Shown here: positions 18,832-27,489 of the stretch, piece after piece | Numbering within the stretch: position 1 is the stretch's first letter | Layout: each line of letters starts with the position of its first letter | Notes under the pieces: generated by a model | Database searches by the model: none | What the model saw: the letters and a program-made list of their open reading frames with translations, nothing else | What the model was told of the DNA's origin: nothing | Translations under genes and position numbers: made by a program | Source: Puniceicoccales bacterium | Lineage (GTDB): Bacteria > Verrucomicrobiota > Verrucomicrobiia > Opitutales > UBA9783 | Reading direction: 5' to 3' | DNA length: 64,000 nucleotides | Assembly (NCBI GenBank): GCA_031278975.1 | Contig: JAITJL010000017.1 | Coordinates: 1 to 64,000 of the forward strand

Positions 18832-19317
18832 CTATTTAAGCGTACAATGCGCTTTTTCTAGTTCCAGTAGGTATCGCTTGGCATATAATCCACCTCTGTA
18901 ACCTGTTAACCGCCCATCGGAGCCAAGGACGCGATGACAAGGGATAAAAATAGGAAGCGGATTTTTATTGCACGCACACCCTACGGCACGAACTGCACGC
19001 GGATGTTGAACGGCAATGGCGAGTGTTTTGTACGAAATGGTAGTTCCGTAGGGAATTGTTTGCATATAATTGAGCGTTGCCGTAAAAAATGAAGACTGCT
19101 TAAATGATAACGGAATTGTAAATGACGTCCTTTTCCCACTGAAGTAGTCCAGCAATTGTTGTTTGGCTAAATCAAGTAGAGGAGTCTCACGAACGACCGT
19201 ATCATCCACAGAAGGCGCATTAGGTAGCAAAACTTGCGTTAAGTGACTTTGCGTAGATTTTAGAACAATGACACCGATGGGTGTTTCAACGTGTGTACAA
19301 TAAATTGTTGGATCCAC
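18832..19317 (-). CDS. ogt: Methylated-DNA-protein cysteine methyltransferase
   Basis: Suicide enzyme that removes alkyl groups from O6-methylguanine in DNA. The acceptor cysteine is C127 in the IPCHRV motif. The DNA-binding helix region with YGTTISYKTLA lies upstream, and the glycine-rich GYRGGLYAKRYLL tail is typical. The 161 residues cover the catalytic domain with a short N-terminal part and no Ada regulatory domain. It sits between the efflux operon and a BamD-like gene. Confidence 0.93.
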   Translation of the reverse strand: MDPTIYCTHVETPIGVIVLKSTQSHLTQVLLPNAPSVDDTVVRETPLLDLAKQQLLDYFSGKRTSFTIPLSFKQSSFFTATLNYMQTIPYGTTISYKTLAIAVQHPRAVRAVGCACNKNPLPIFIPCHRVLGSDGRLTGYRGGLYAKRYLLELEKAHCTLK

Positions 19318-19336
19318 CTGAAGTTAAAAATTAGTT

Positions 19337-20371
19337 TTACTGTAGCGGGACTGGAGTTGGAGAGACGTGTTGAAAAATTCCAAAAATTTTATCGGCCCAA
19401 GTGGTCGGAATAGGTGCATGGGTATAAATACTCTCGATGCGTTTATTGGCTTGCATTGCAATGTCGGTAGAAGGAGCGATGAGTTGGGCTTCGTTGTAAA
19501 ATTGAACAGCTCCGGCACCGTAGTGGCGCCTGTATAAGAAAAAGTCTCCCAGGACTAAACGACTTTGGGCAAATAATTCTTGTGCGTGCCGTAAGCTATC
19601 TTGAGCACGTTGTATAAGTTTAGGCAAAAGGGAAGATTTTTCAAAAAGTATCAAAAAGTTTTCGTAACATTGTATGGCCTTTTGCGTAGCCCCTTGATCG
19701 TTTTGCGGGCTATAAACTAAAGATAAATAAATATCTCCCTTCAGTAGATAAGATTCAGGCACCAACCGATGACCCGGATAGTCTTCAATTAAGCGATCTA
19801 GAGCTTCAATGGCTTTCACCTTGTGATTATCTTCGAATTCCAACTGCGCTGTACAAAATAAGGCTCGAGGTGCATAATCAGTGTACGGAGCCATAGATAT
19901 TACACCTTGAAAAAACGCGACTGCAGTTGAAGTGTCTTTGCCCCAAGGTAAAAATTTAAAGCGGTGCTTTTCTCGCCCCTGCATGAAAATTTCCGCCACT
20001 TCAAATTGTTCTTTAATCACGTCGTCGTAGCGTTCATACTGAGTATAATTGTGAGCAATAAATTGAAAGTGTTCGATGCCTTTGGCGTATTGTCCCGCTT
20101 GAACATATAGATGTCCCATGATGTGACGTGCCCGAGGAGCAATGTCCGTTTCTGCGTATTTTTTGCAGATAATTTGGTATTTTTTTACAGCTTCAGCAGT
20201 GCGACCCTGCATTTGTGCTTGCTCCGCTTGTCTAAAAATTTCTTTGGCAATTTGTTCCCGTTGGGGTGACTTCAATGCCAATTGCTGCGGAGAAATCGGA
20301 TCGTGCACACGATTTACACAACCCCCCATTAATATTAAAAGACTCAGTAGACAGATAGATTTTTTATTCAT
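19337..20371 (-). CDS. BamD-like TPR lipoprotein
   Basis: Probable outer-membrane lipoprotein. The signal ends in the lipobox LMGGC. TPR-like helical repeats run from about residue 40 to 310, with the pattern seen in BamD/ComL proteins (AEQAQMQGRTAEAVKKYQ, and further repeats about every 37 residues). At 344 residues it is longer than E. coli BamD, about 245. The role in outer-membrane protein assembly is inferred from fold and lipoprotein nature. It ends 19 bases after the start of ogt on the other side and follows fabH by 27 bases. Confidence 0.7.
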   Translation of the reverse strand: MNKKSICLLSLLILMGGCVNRVHDPISPQQLALKSPQREQIAKEIFRQAEQAQMQGRTAEAVKKYQIICKKYAETDIAPRARHIMGHLYVQAGQYAKGIEHFQFIAHNYTQYERYDDVIKEQFEVAEIFMQGREKHRFKFLPWGKDTSTAVAFFQGVISMAPYTDYAPRALFCTAQLEFEDNHKVKAIEALDRLIEDYPGHRLVPESYLLKGDIYLSLVYSPQNDQGATQKAIQCYENFLILFEKSSLLPKLIQRAQDSLRHAQELFAQSRLVLGDFFLYRRHYGAGAVQFYNEAQLIAPSTDIAMQANKRIESIYTHAPIPTTWADKIFGIFQHVSPTPVPLQ

Positions 20372-20398
20372 TGGAAGGACTAAATTTTTTGTAACATG

Positions 20399-21394
20399 TT
20401 ACCATTTGATGAGTGTTGCTCCCCAAGTGAGTCCACCGCCAAAAGCAACGAGCACGATGTAATCACCCGAACGAAAATAATGGGCACTTTTAGCCTGCGT
20501 GAAAGCGACGGGAATGGAGGCGGAAGATGTGTTACCCGTGACCTCCAAATTGCAGAAGACGCGATCCATGGATAAACCTATGGATTGAGCCAAAGATTGA
20601 ATGATGCGCAAATTGGCTTGGTGCGGTATAAGACAAGCAATGTCGGCCTTGGTAAGGTGATTCCGTTCCAATAATTCTTCAATGACCTTTCCCATCAAAC
20701 GCACGGACGTTTTAAACAATTCTCTACCATTCATTTTGATAAAATGTTGCCTTTGAGTTACCGTATCCGTAGTTGCTGGATGCAGAGAACCCCCTGCAGG
20801 AATATACAGTATTCCAGGGGAGAAACTACCATCGGCCCTCAAAATGGCATCGAGAATGCCAACCTGTTCCGTCGATGTATGTTCCAAAACGGATGCACCT
20901 GCCGCATCCCCGAACAATACACAGGTGGATCGATCTTCCCAGTCGATGAGGGAAGACATTTTTTCGGCCCCGATAACCAGTGCACGTTTGTAAAAATTTC
21001 CGTTTTGCAGCAGACGCGTGGCAACTTCAAGGGCGTATAAAAATCCAGAGCAAGCAGCATTGATATCAAAACTCATTACCTTGCGCAAACCTAATTTGGC
21101 TTGTAAAATTGCGGCTAAAGAAGGACATATCATGTCGGGTGTCATGGTTGCCACAACGAGCAAGTCAATATCTTGTGCCTTCAATTGTGCATTTTCAAGG
21201 GCACTTTTTGCAGCTACGTAAGCCAAATCAGAGCAAGTTTCGTGAGCGTCCGCAATATGTCTTTGGGAAATACCCGTGCGTGTCCGAATCCATTCGTCAG
21301 AAGTGTCAACCATTGAAGCGAGATCGTGATTGGTAAGAATCTTGCGCGGCAGATAAGAACCAACACCGCGAATAATAACAGACCCTTGTTGCAT
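20399..21394 (-). CDS. fabH: 3-oxoacyl-ACP synthase III
   Basis: Starts fatty-acid synthesis by condensing acetyl-CoA with malonyl-ACP. The catalytic triad is C115 in NAACSG, H258 in IPHQAN and N288 in TGNTSSAS. It has 331 residues, a normal length. The gene begins at the base next to the plsX stop codon, in the common rpmF-plsX-fabH order, so these genes are almost certainly one operon. Confidence 0.96.
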   Translation of the reverse strand: MQQGSVIIRGVGSYLPRKILTNHDLASMVDTSDEWIRTRTGISQRHIADAHETCSDLAYVAAKSALENAQLKAQDIDLLVVATMTPDMICPSLAAILQAKLGLRKVMSFDINAACSGFLYALEVATRLLQNGNFYKRALVIGAEKMSSLIDWEDRSTCVLFGDAAGASVLEHTSTEQVGILDAILRADGSFSPGILYIPAGGSLHPATTDTVTQRQHFIKMNGRELFKTSVRLMGKVIEELLERNHLTKADIACLIPHQANLRIIQSLAQSIGLSMDRVFCNLEVTGNTSSASIPVAFTQAKSAHYFRSGDYIVLVAFGGGLTWGATLIKW

Positions 21395-22474
21395 TTACTC
21401 CTCTCCTTTTAATTTTTCTATCGTTAGGTTCGCAGTCGCAATGTCATTTTGTATGCTTTTCAGATCATACGCTTCTAAGCATCTTAAGCATGTACGAAGA
21501 GCTCCGGCAATGGATTTCTCCCTGCTAGAACCGTGCGACTTAAAAACCCATCCATTCAATCCCAAAAGTGGAGCCCCGCTAAAATGCTCCGGAGAAAATT
21601 GTTTTTTCATATCGAGAAAAACACCTTGCGATAAAAAGGCCCCCATTTTTCTCATGTAATTCTTTTGCAGTTCTTCTTTTAAATATTCCTTCAAATGATA
21701 GAAGAGAGATTCGCAAGTTTTAAGTAAAATGTTACCCACAAAGCCATCGCACACAACCACGTCAACGGTGTTATTGAATAGGTGAAAACCTTCGATGAGG
21801 CCCTGATAATTAAAATTTGGAAGCGACAAATTTTTCAAAATTGAATGCGCCGCATGTATAATTTCATTTCCTTTACCTTCCTCTGTACCGATCGTAAGCA
21901 AACCTATCCGCGGATTGGTTTGCTCCAAAATGGCCTGCGCGTAATGTGAACCTAAAATTGCATTGTGGGCCAAATGTTTTGCCGTAGAAGATGGATTAGC
22001 TCCCACATCTATCAATATAAATCGCTGCTGCCTCGTCGGAATGACACTTGCCAGTGCAGGACGCTCGATACCCGCAATAGGTCCTAACTTTAATGTACCG
22101 CCAGCCATAAGACTGCCCGTATTGCCACAACTTAAGATGGCATCCGCTGTCCCATTTTTCACCAGATCGATGGCGCGAAACATGGAAGCATCTTTTTTGT
22201 GTTTTAGGGTATAAATGGGTTTTTCCTGCATTTCAATAACTTGCGGAGCATGAATAAATTCCACAACCGAAGAATCGTTAAACCCATAATGATCCAAGAG
22301 GGGCGTCAAAACGGTTGTATCACCCACTAAATATATTTTCTCAAAGCGGTGCCCATCGGTTTGCAATGCAGAATAAATACCGGAAAACATCTCTTTAGGT
22401 CCAAAATCTAACCCCATTACATCCACGGCAATTCTTGGCAAATGCCGCTGTAATTTACTAGAAATTTCCTGCAT
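21395..22474 (-). CDS. plsX: Phosphate acyltransferase
   Basis: Makes acyl-phosphate from acyl-ACP for the PlsY step of phospholipid synthesis; peripheral at the inner membrane. Family signatures include AVDVMGLDFGPKEM near residue 17 and SCGNTGSLMAGGTLKLG near residue 115. At 359 residues it is slightly longer than E. coli PlsX. It lies 11 bases after rpmF and directly abuts fabH. Confidence 0.95.
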   Translation of the reverse strand: MQEISSKLQRHLPRIAVDVMGLDFGPKEMFSGIYSALQTDGHRFEKIYLVGDTTVLTPLLDHYGFNDSSVVEFIHAPQVIEMQEKPIYTLKHKKDASMFRAIDLVKNGTADAILSCGNTGSLMAGGTLKLGPIAGIERPALASVIPTRQQRFILIDVGANPSSTAKHLAHNAILGSHYAQAILEQTNPRIGLLTIGTEEGKGNEIIHAAHSILKNLSLPNFNYQGLIEGFHLFNNTVDVVVCDGFVGNILLKTCESLFYHLKEYLKEELQKNYMRKMGAFLSQGVFLDMKKQFSPEHFSGAPLLGLNGWVFKSHGSSREKSIAGALRTCLRCLEAYDLKSIQNDIATANLTIEKLKGEE

Positions 22475-22485
22475 TGGAAAATAAG

Positions 22486-22665
22486 TTACAAGTCCACTTC
22501 AACGACTTGCCGGTTGCGATATGTTCCCGTATGCACGCTGACGCGATGACGCATCACCCAGTTACCTTCGGTGGAATCTTTGACCAATTGGGGCATTTTA
22601 AAATTGCTGGCACCGCGTCTTAATCGGCTGCGCATCTTAGACTGTTTTCTTTTTGGCTGTCCCAT
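22486..22665 (-). CDS. rpmF: 50S ribosomal protein L32
   Basis: Fifty-nine-residue ribosomal protein. The N terminus MGQPKRKQSKMRSRLRR is the conserved basic tail. It has no cysteines, so it is the zinc-free form. It heads rpmF-plsX-fabH, a conserved arrangement that links ribosome and lipid synthesis. The prfB gene diverges from it across about 258 bases. Confidence 0.92.
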   Translation of the reverse strand: MGQPKRKQSKMRSRLRRGASNFKMPQLVKDSTEGNWVMRHRVSVHTGTYRNRQVVEVDL

Positions 22666-22923
22666 GTATAAAAATCTCCATTAACGCATTAAATGGTACA
22701 GTAGTTAAACATTCCATTCTTTCACGTCAAGTTTTATTCCGTCTGAATTATAAAATTTACTCAGGCAGAAAAATACTACAAAGGGTTGCTGTAGGTGGCT
22801 TTGGGTTCAAAATTTATGCGGAGGAATTTAAGGTCATAAGATTTCTTGCACATACAATTTCACAGGAAAGTTTCACTGTTTTTCACATTGAAAAAAAAAT
22901 GAGATGATACAATATGACTACCT
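22666..22923. other. Divergent intergenic region between rpmF and prfB
   Basis: It must hold the promoters for rpmF-plsX-fabH (leftwards) and prfB-acpS (rightwards). I see no consensus pair strong enough to place either. A frame of about 84 codons on the plus strand opens at a TTG inside rpmF and resembles no protein, so I do not call it. Confidence 0.4.
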
Positions 22924-24049
22924 ATGTTAATGGATCCACTTTTGAATACGCGCGTACAAAGTTTGTTAGAAAAAGCTGGTCACCTGTGGAGGTTTCTTTA
23001 AAGTAACCGAAAAAGAAGATCGGTTAAGGTTTTTGGAGAGTAAGATGGCCGAAGTTGATTTCTGGTCATTGGGCGAGGAAGCGCAAAAGATTCTTATAGA
23101 AATTAAAGGAATTAAAAAGTTGCTTATTGAATGGGATACACTTGCCAAAGAAGTGGATGAGCTAAAGAGTTTATGCGAGATTTGTAAGGATGCTTCCACA
23201 GAAGATGGAGAAGCGTGGATGCCAGAATTGTTACGGATGGTTGCTCAAGTTGAACAATCCATCGATCAAATGGAATTGCGATCATTTTTATCAGGTCCCA
23301 TGGACGGCAACAATGCCATTATGACCATCCATTCGGGTGCCGGCGGTACAGAAGCGTGCGATTGGGCAAACATGGTACTGCGAATGTACGTGCGCTGGGC
23401 TGAAAAGAGCAATTTTATCACGGATATCCAAAATTTGCAAGAAGGCGAGGAGGCCGGCATCAGTCGGGTCACATTTCGCTTGGAAGGGTCAAATGCGTAC
23501 GGTTACGCAAAGGCCGAAAGAGGTGTGCATCGTTTGGTTAGAATAAGTCCTTTCGATGCCAATAAAAAAAGGCATACATCGTTTTGTTCCGTGGATGTCA
23601 TTGCGGAATTAGAAGATGAAGTGGATGTGCCTTTGGACGAAAAAGATCTGCGCATAGATACTTACCGCGCAAGCGGCAAAGGTGGGCAACACGTCAACAA
23701 AACGGAATCTGCCATCCGCATCACGCATTTACCCACAGGTCTTGTGGTTACCTGTCAGAATGAACGGTCGCAAATCAAAAATCGCGCTACGGCAATGAAA
23801 ATTTTGAAATCTCGTTTATACGAAAAAATGCAAGATGAGAAACGTTCGGAAATGGAACGCTTTTATGGAGAAAAAGGTGAAATCGGCTGGGGATATCAGA
23901 TCCGTAGCTACGTATTCCAACCTTATCAAATGGTTAAAGATTTGCGCACAGGTGTCGAAACAAGCAACGTACAAGCCGTCATGGATGGTGATTTGGATAT
24001 GTTTATTCAAGCTTGGTTGAGAGCCGGGGGACCACGTTCAAGAAAGTAA
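22924..24049 (+). CDS. prfB: Peptide chain release factor 2, programmed +1 frameshift
   Basis: Recognises UGA and UAA stop codons and triggers peptide release. The first 25 codons (from ATG 22924, or 22930) end at an in-frame TAA at 22999-23001. The remaining protein is in the +1 frame and matches RF2 from just after the shift. It carries the stop-codon-recognition region and the catalytic GGQ in [13 protein letters not shown]. The start of the +1 part ([13 protein letters not shown]) aligns with the sequence that follows the shift in E. coli RF2. The full product is about 375 residues. acpS follows after 6 bases. The stop inside the shift site is UAA rather than the usual UGA. Confidence 0.92.
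22988..23002 (+). promoter_or_regulatory. RF2 programmed frameshift signal with UAA stop
   Basis: A Shine-Dalgarno-like GGAGG at 22988-22992 is followed by three bases and the slippery CTT codon at 22996-22998, then TAA. This is the same geometry as the E. coli RF2 site, where the stop is UGA. Slippage from CUU to UUU puts the ribosome on AAA and into the RF2 frame. Confidence 0.85.
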
Positions 24050-24055
24050 AACGTT

Positions 24056-24433
24056 ATGCACGTACTTGGATTAGGAAACGATATTATTGAAATAGAACGT
24101 GTACGTCGATTTGTCGAAAAGTTTACAGATCGATGCATCGGTCGGATCTACACGCTGGCCGAATGGAATTATTGTTGGAATCGAGGCAATCCCTTCGCCT
24201 CATTGGCGGTTCGTTTCGCAGCCAAAGAAGCCGTTTTAAAAGCTTTGGGTGTAGGTATCGGAGCCACCTTGTCTTTAACGTCCGTGGAAGTTTACAACAA
24301 TGCTCTAGGTGCCCCAAATATACATCTAGATTTGAAAGCCGATGCATTGTTGTCCCAAAAAGGTGGAAAACAAATCAGCATTGCCCTGTCGCATTGCCGA
24401 ACCTTTGCCTCAGCCGTAGCGGTCATTGTGTAG
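24056..24433 (+). CDS. acpS: Holo-ACP synthase
   Basis: Transfers 4'-phosphopantetheine from coenzyme A to the serine of acyl carrier proteins. The signatures are GLGNDIIEIERVR at the N terminus and RFAAKEAVLKALG near residue 55, holding the magnesium-binding acidic residues. It has 125 residues, as expected. It follows prfB by 6 bases. Its likely clients are the two ACPs at 5.0 and 45.4 kb. Confidence 0.95.
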   Translation: MHVLGLGNDIIEIERVRRFVEKFTDRCIGRIYTLAEWNYCWNRGNPFASLAVRFAAKEAVLKALGVGIGATLSLTSVEVYNNALGAPNIHLDLKADALLSQKGGKQISIALSHCRTFASAVAVIV

Positions 24434-24474
24434 AGGATATCTGTTAAGGAAGTTCAAGTAGTTTTAATTTTTCC

Positions 24475-24503
24475 TTGACACAAATTTGTGTGAAGTGTGT
24501 AAA
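24475..24503 (+). promoter_or_regulatory. Promoter with an overlapping palindromic operator
   Basis: A perfect -35 box TTGACA (24475-24480) is followed by a 17-base spacer and TGTAAA (24498-24503). A perfect 14-bp palindrome, ACACAAATTTGTGT, covers 24478-24491, overlapping the -35 box and spacer. With one mismatch pair the symmetry extends to 24475-24494. A dimeric repressor bound here would block RNA polymerase. The regulator is unknown. Confidence 0.55.
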
Positions 24504-24525
24504 AATTACGGTACGAAAGAGACTT

Positions 24526-25821
24526 ATGAAATCCACAAATAATACGGCATCTAAAATTGGATTTTTAGGATTAGTTTCTATGGTTATTGGAGCGCAATTG
24601 GGGGCATCTGCTTTTCTAATGCCTGCGCAAATGGCACAATTCAGAACAATAGGATTGGGTGGATGGTGCTTAGGATGTTTGGGTGCCATTTTAATTACTT
24701 TGGTATTTTCGTTGCTTTGTATAAAAACAACAAAGGTCGGAGGGCCTCATATATATGCTAGAATGTTTTTTGGAGAAAAAGTTGGTTTTTTTGTCACCTG
24801 GGTATACTGGTGTGGTGCCTGGGCGTGCAACCCGATCGTTATCTCAATAGCGGTCAATTACTTAATGTCCATAACGGGCGTTTTATCTCCCATGGAAAAA
24901 TTGACGTTGGAAATAACGATCATCGTGTTGTTAACGCTATTGAACACAAGAGGTATTAAGGTAACCAGCAACGTGGAGGTCATATTGACGACTATCAAAA
25001 TCATTCCGCTGATTGTTGTGCCGATTATTGCTCTTACAAGAATAAATTTTGAAAATTTCGCAGAGCTTACACCTGCGAATTCTTCTGTGGCGGATACACT
25101 CATAAAAGCAACAATTTTATCATTTTGGGGATTTGTTGGGCTTGAAGAGGGGACATCGCCGGCATCGGTGGTCAATAATCCCAGAAAAACCATACCTTTA
25201 GCCATTGTTTTGGGCACCGCATGCGTGGCGATGATTTGTATACTTAACACGGTTGCGGCATTTGGTGTGATCCACCCAGCACAATTGGAAAATGAAGCGG
25301 CTCCATTTGCAAAAATTTTACTGATATTGTTCGGAGGGACGTACAACAACTTAATAGGCATAATAACATTTTTGATATGCATAGGCTCTTTGAATGCTTG
25401 GGTATTTTTTAGTGGCCAGATTGCGCAATCTGCGGCAAGGGAAGGCATATTTCCAGGGGTTTTTGCAAAGCTTAATCACCATGGAGCTCCGGGATGCGCG
25501 TTGTGGATAAGTGCCATCGGTACGGTGGTGATATTACTTTTGCAAAAGTCGTCTTTGTTCGCCGACAAAATAAATGCATTTCTCGATATGTCGATTGTCG
25601 TTTACATAGCTCTTTACACGACTACCATTGTGGCACATATGAAATTTATGCGCCAAACGAAAGTAAAATCAGTTTTGCAGGTATCCATCAGCACTTTGGC
25701 TTTAATTTTTTGCTGTTTTGTTTTGTACAATTCTGACTGGTTTAACTTTTCGGCTTTAGGCATAATGATTGTAAGCGGAATTCCCATTTATTTTTTCAGG
25801 CATCGGAAAGTAGCAAACTAA
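24526..25821 (+). CDS. APC-superfamily amino-acid permease (AdiC-like)
   Basis: Inner-membrane transporter with about 12 predicted helices. The N-terminal helix has the GAQLGASAFLMPA pattern of basic amino-acid/polyamine antiporters, and the segment with WGFVGLEEGTSPASVVNNPRKTIP aligns by eye with AdiC-type exchangers. Substrate is uncertain; an antiporter for a basic amino acid or amine is the closest match. I start it at ATG 24526, after the promoter; the frame is open to a TTG at 24475 that is itself the -35 box. It has about 431 residues and stands alone. Confidence 0.85.
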   Translation: MKSTNNTASKIGFLGLVSMVIGAQLGASAFLMPAQMAQFRTIGLGGWCLGCLGAILITLVFSLLCIKTTKVGGPHIYARMFFGEKVGFFVTWVYWCGAWACNPIVISIAVNYLMSITGVLSPMEKLTLEITIIVLLTLLNTRGIKVTSNVEVILTTIKIIPLIVVPIIALTRINFENFAELTPANSSVADTLIKATILSFWGFVGLEEGTSPASVVNNPRKTIPLAIVLGTACVAMICILNTVAAFGVIHPAQLENEAAPFAKILLILFGGTYNNLIGIITFLICIGSLNAWVFFSGQIAQSAAREGIFPGVFAKLNHHGAPGCALWISAIGTVVILLLQKSSLFADKINAFLDMSIVVYIALYTTTIVAHMKFMRQTKVKSVLQVSISTLALIFCCFVLYNSDWFNFSALGIMIVSGIPIYFFRHRKVAN

Positions 25822-25884
25822 AAAAATAAATTGGAATTTGGTAAGTGGTAGGCAGTCGGTATTAAAGGAGAGTATGTACATATT

Positions 25885-25932
25885 ATGAAAAATAAAACTA
25901 GACATAATATATATTATGCGAAATTAAATTGA
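25885..25932 (+). CDS. Possible 15-codon upstream ORF before the cysteine-rich gene
   Basis: A strong AAAGGAGAG at 25864-25872 is placed for ATG 25885, which opens a 15-codon frame (MKNKTRHNIYYAKLN). A perfect 16-bp palindrome (25903-25918) lies inside it. The main gene at 25961 has no Shine-Dalgarno at normal distance. It could be a leader peptide or coincidence. Confidence 0.3.
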   Translation: MKNKTRHNIYYAKLN

Positions 25933-25960
25933 AAGGATTTAAGATTTTAAATAAAGCTTT

Positions 25961-27322
25961 ATGAAACTAAAAGTGTTAACTACTTTAAGTGCAATTGCGC
26001 TTAGCATACAAAGTAAATGCGTATGGTGTGACATAACAAGTGACGTGCAGCAGGCAAACGATTCCATCAGCCAAGGTGCCGCTTGGCAAGAAAGTGCCCA
26101 ACTTTTTATCGATGCCTTTAATCATTTCAGAGGTGGTCTGGAAGACGCTTATAGAAATTGTGGCGGTGGTGGTGTCGCCGGTTTAGATGGCCAAAGAACG
26201 GAAGCCGTACCGCGCGCAGCATGGGGGCCACGTGGCAATACGCGCTTAGGCTCACCGGTCGTTATGGGTTGTTGGTTAACGGATAAATTTTGTTGTCGTA
26301 AGCCTGGTTCAATTAGTTGCTGGGCAACGGGTCATGAACCTTGGTTGGGATTACCTACAGAAATGCTAAACACATATCTTTCATGTATTTGTTGTGGCGA
26401 TGAACTACCTCATATGCCCTATTATTACCAAGCTTGGTCATACATGATACACTCGCAAGAACATGTGGAAAGGTATCTTGAATCTTGTTGTACGTGCGAC
26501 GAAGCTGCTCTCGAGGCGTGTTGTTGTTCTGGCTGGGGATGGTTTCGCACGTGGGCCGATGTATTCAGCTGTGGCCTGACAAGATGTATGTTTAATGAAA
26601 AAATGTTTACTTTCCCGGAGTATGTGGATAGATGCGTCGGCAGACACATCAAAAGTCACATTATGGCTACCTTGCATGTTGCATCCTTGAGGGAAGCCGG
26701 AGAGTATTGGCAAATCAATTTTTGCCAACCGGTTTCCGAATTACTCGTGCACATTTGTCAAATGCGAGAAGTGTCTTTGAACGACGTTCTACGGTTGCTT
26801 GATTTATATCGTTGCTACGTTGAGTCCGATTTTGGAAATACGATTCAATTTGATTTTTCACAAACGAATTACACTAATGTACGTCATCAGGTACACGGTT
26901 TTATTGCAGAAATTTTTGGACGTATAGGCCACAACAGCCCCATATATAAGTTTTTTGAAAGTAGCGTAGCGAATTACGACCGCAATGTGTATACTTTTGT
27001 GGATAGAGAAACATTACCCACAGTTGAGATTCGACCCATAGGATATTATCAAATTGAACTGCCCATGTTAACGGGAAGAGATGCCATTTTCGGAAGGATT
27101 AATTTAACCGGCAGTAATTCCAATGGAAATCCGTTGCTAAATTTGGTAGCCGAAAAAGCTCAGACCATATCCAACAACCAAAGGCCTGTCTACAATGTGA
27201 CTAGTGAACGTATCGGGAATGGTACGCTATACACCACAACTTTTTCACCTTCGACAATTCCCTACCATACTTGCAGAAATCCAATGTACCCTCAAACGAA
27301 TCATATAGAGTTTAATTTCTGA
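25961..27322 (+). CDS. Cysteine-rich exported protein of unknown function
   Basis: I recognise no family. The N terminus has a signal peptide (two lysines, then TTLSAIALSI), with cleavage likely near residue 18-25. There are 23 cysteines in 453 residues, 19 of them in residues 20-225 and many in pairs or triplets (CC 111-112, CICC 142-145, CCTC 176-179, CCC 187-189). Such density suggests disulfide bonding outside the cytoplasm or metal binding. The C-terminal half (about 290-453) has few cysteines and looks like ordinary folded sequence. A terminator follows at 27370. Chlamydial cysteine-rich envelope proteins are an analogy only. Confidence 0.75.
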   Translation: MKLKVLTTLSAIALSIQSKCVWCDITSDVQQANDSISQGAAWQESAQLFIDAFNHFRGGLEDAYRNCGGGGVAGLDGQRTEAVPRAAWGPRGNTRLGSPVVMGCWLTDKFCCRKPGSISCWATGHEPWLGLPTEMLNTYLSCICCGDELPHMPYYYQAWSYMIHSQEHVERYLESCCTCDEAALEACCCSGWGWFRTWADVFSCGLTRCMFNEKMFTFPEYVDRCVGRHIKSHIMATLHVASLREAGEYWQINFCQPVSELLVHICQMREVSLNDVLRLLDLYRCYVESDFGNTIQFDFSQTNYTNVRHQVHGFIAEIFGRIGHNSPIYKFFESSVANYDRNVYTFVDRETLPTVEIRPIGYYQIELPMLTGRDAIFGRINLTGSNSNGNPLLNLVAEKAQTISNNQRPVYNVTSERIGNGTLYTTTFSPSTIPYHTCRNPMYPQTNHIEFNF

Positions 27323-27369
27323 TAATTCTGAATTCAAAAGTGATTCACCATAGTCATCATTCAACATGC

Positions 27370-27395
27370 AACGCCTCTTTTTAAGAGGCGTTTTT
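27370..27395 (+). terminator. Rho-independent terminator after the cysteine-rich gene
   Basis: A perfect 10-bp stem (AACGCCTCTT with AAGAGGCGTT) and a TTT loop are followed by a T run. It ends the transcript of the gene at 25961-27322, 48 bases after its stop codon. Confidence 0.85.
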
Positions 27396-27489
27396 AAATT
27401 ATGTAACGATTATGTCCGATTTAGGGATGCTTTTAGCATCCTTACTTGACTTCCCATAAGGAATCAAACAACATCGTATCCTACATGTT

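Noticed and set aside
22924-24049. prfB as a frameshifted pseudogene
   Set aside because: The break sits exactly at the known RF2 shift position with correct Shine-Dalgarno spacing, so it is programmed.
24858-25448. 196-codon open frame on the minus strand
   Set aside because: It is the antisense of the AdiC-like permease. Its hydrophobic composition follows from the real gene.
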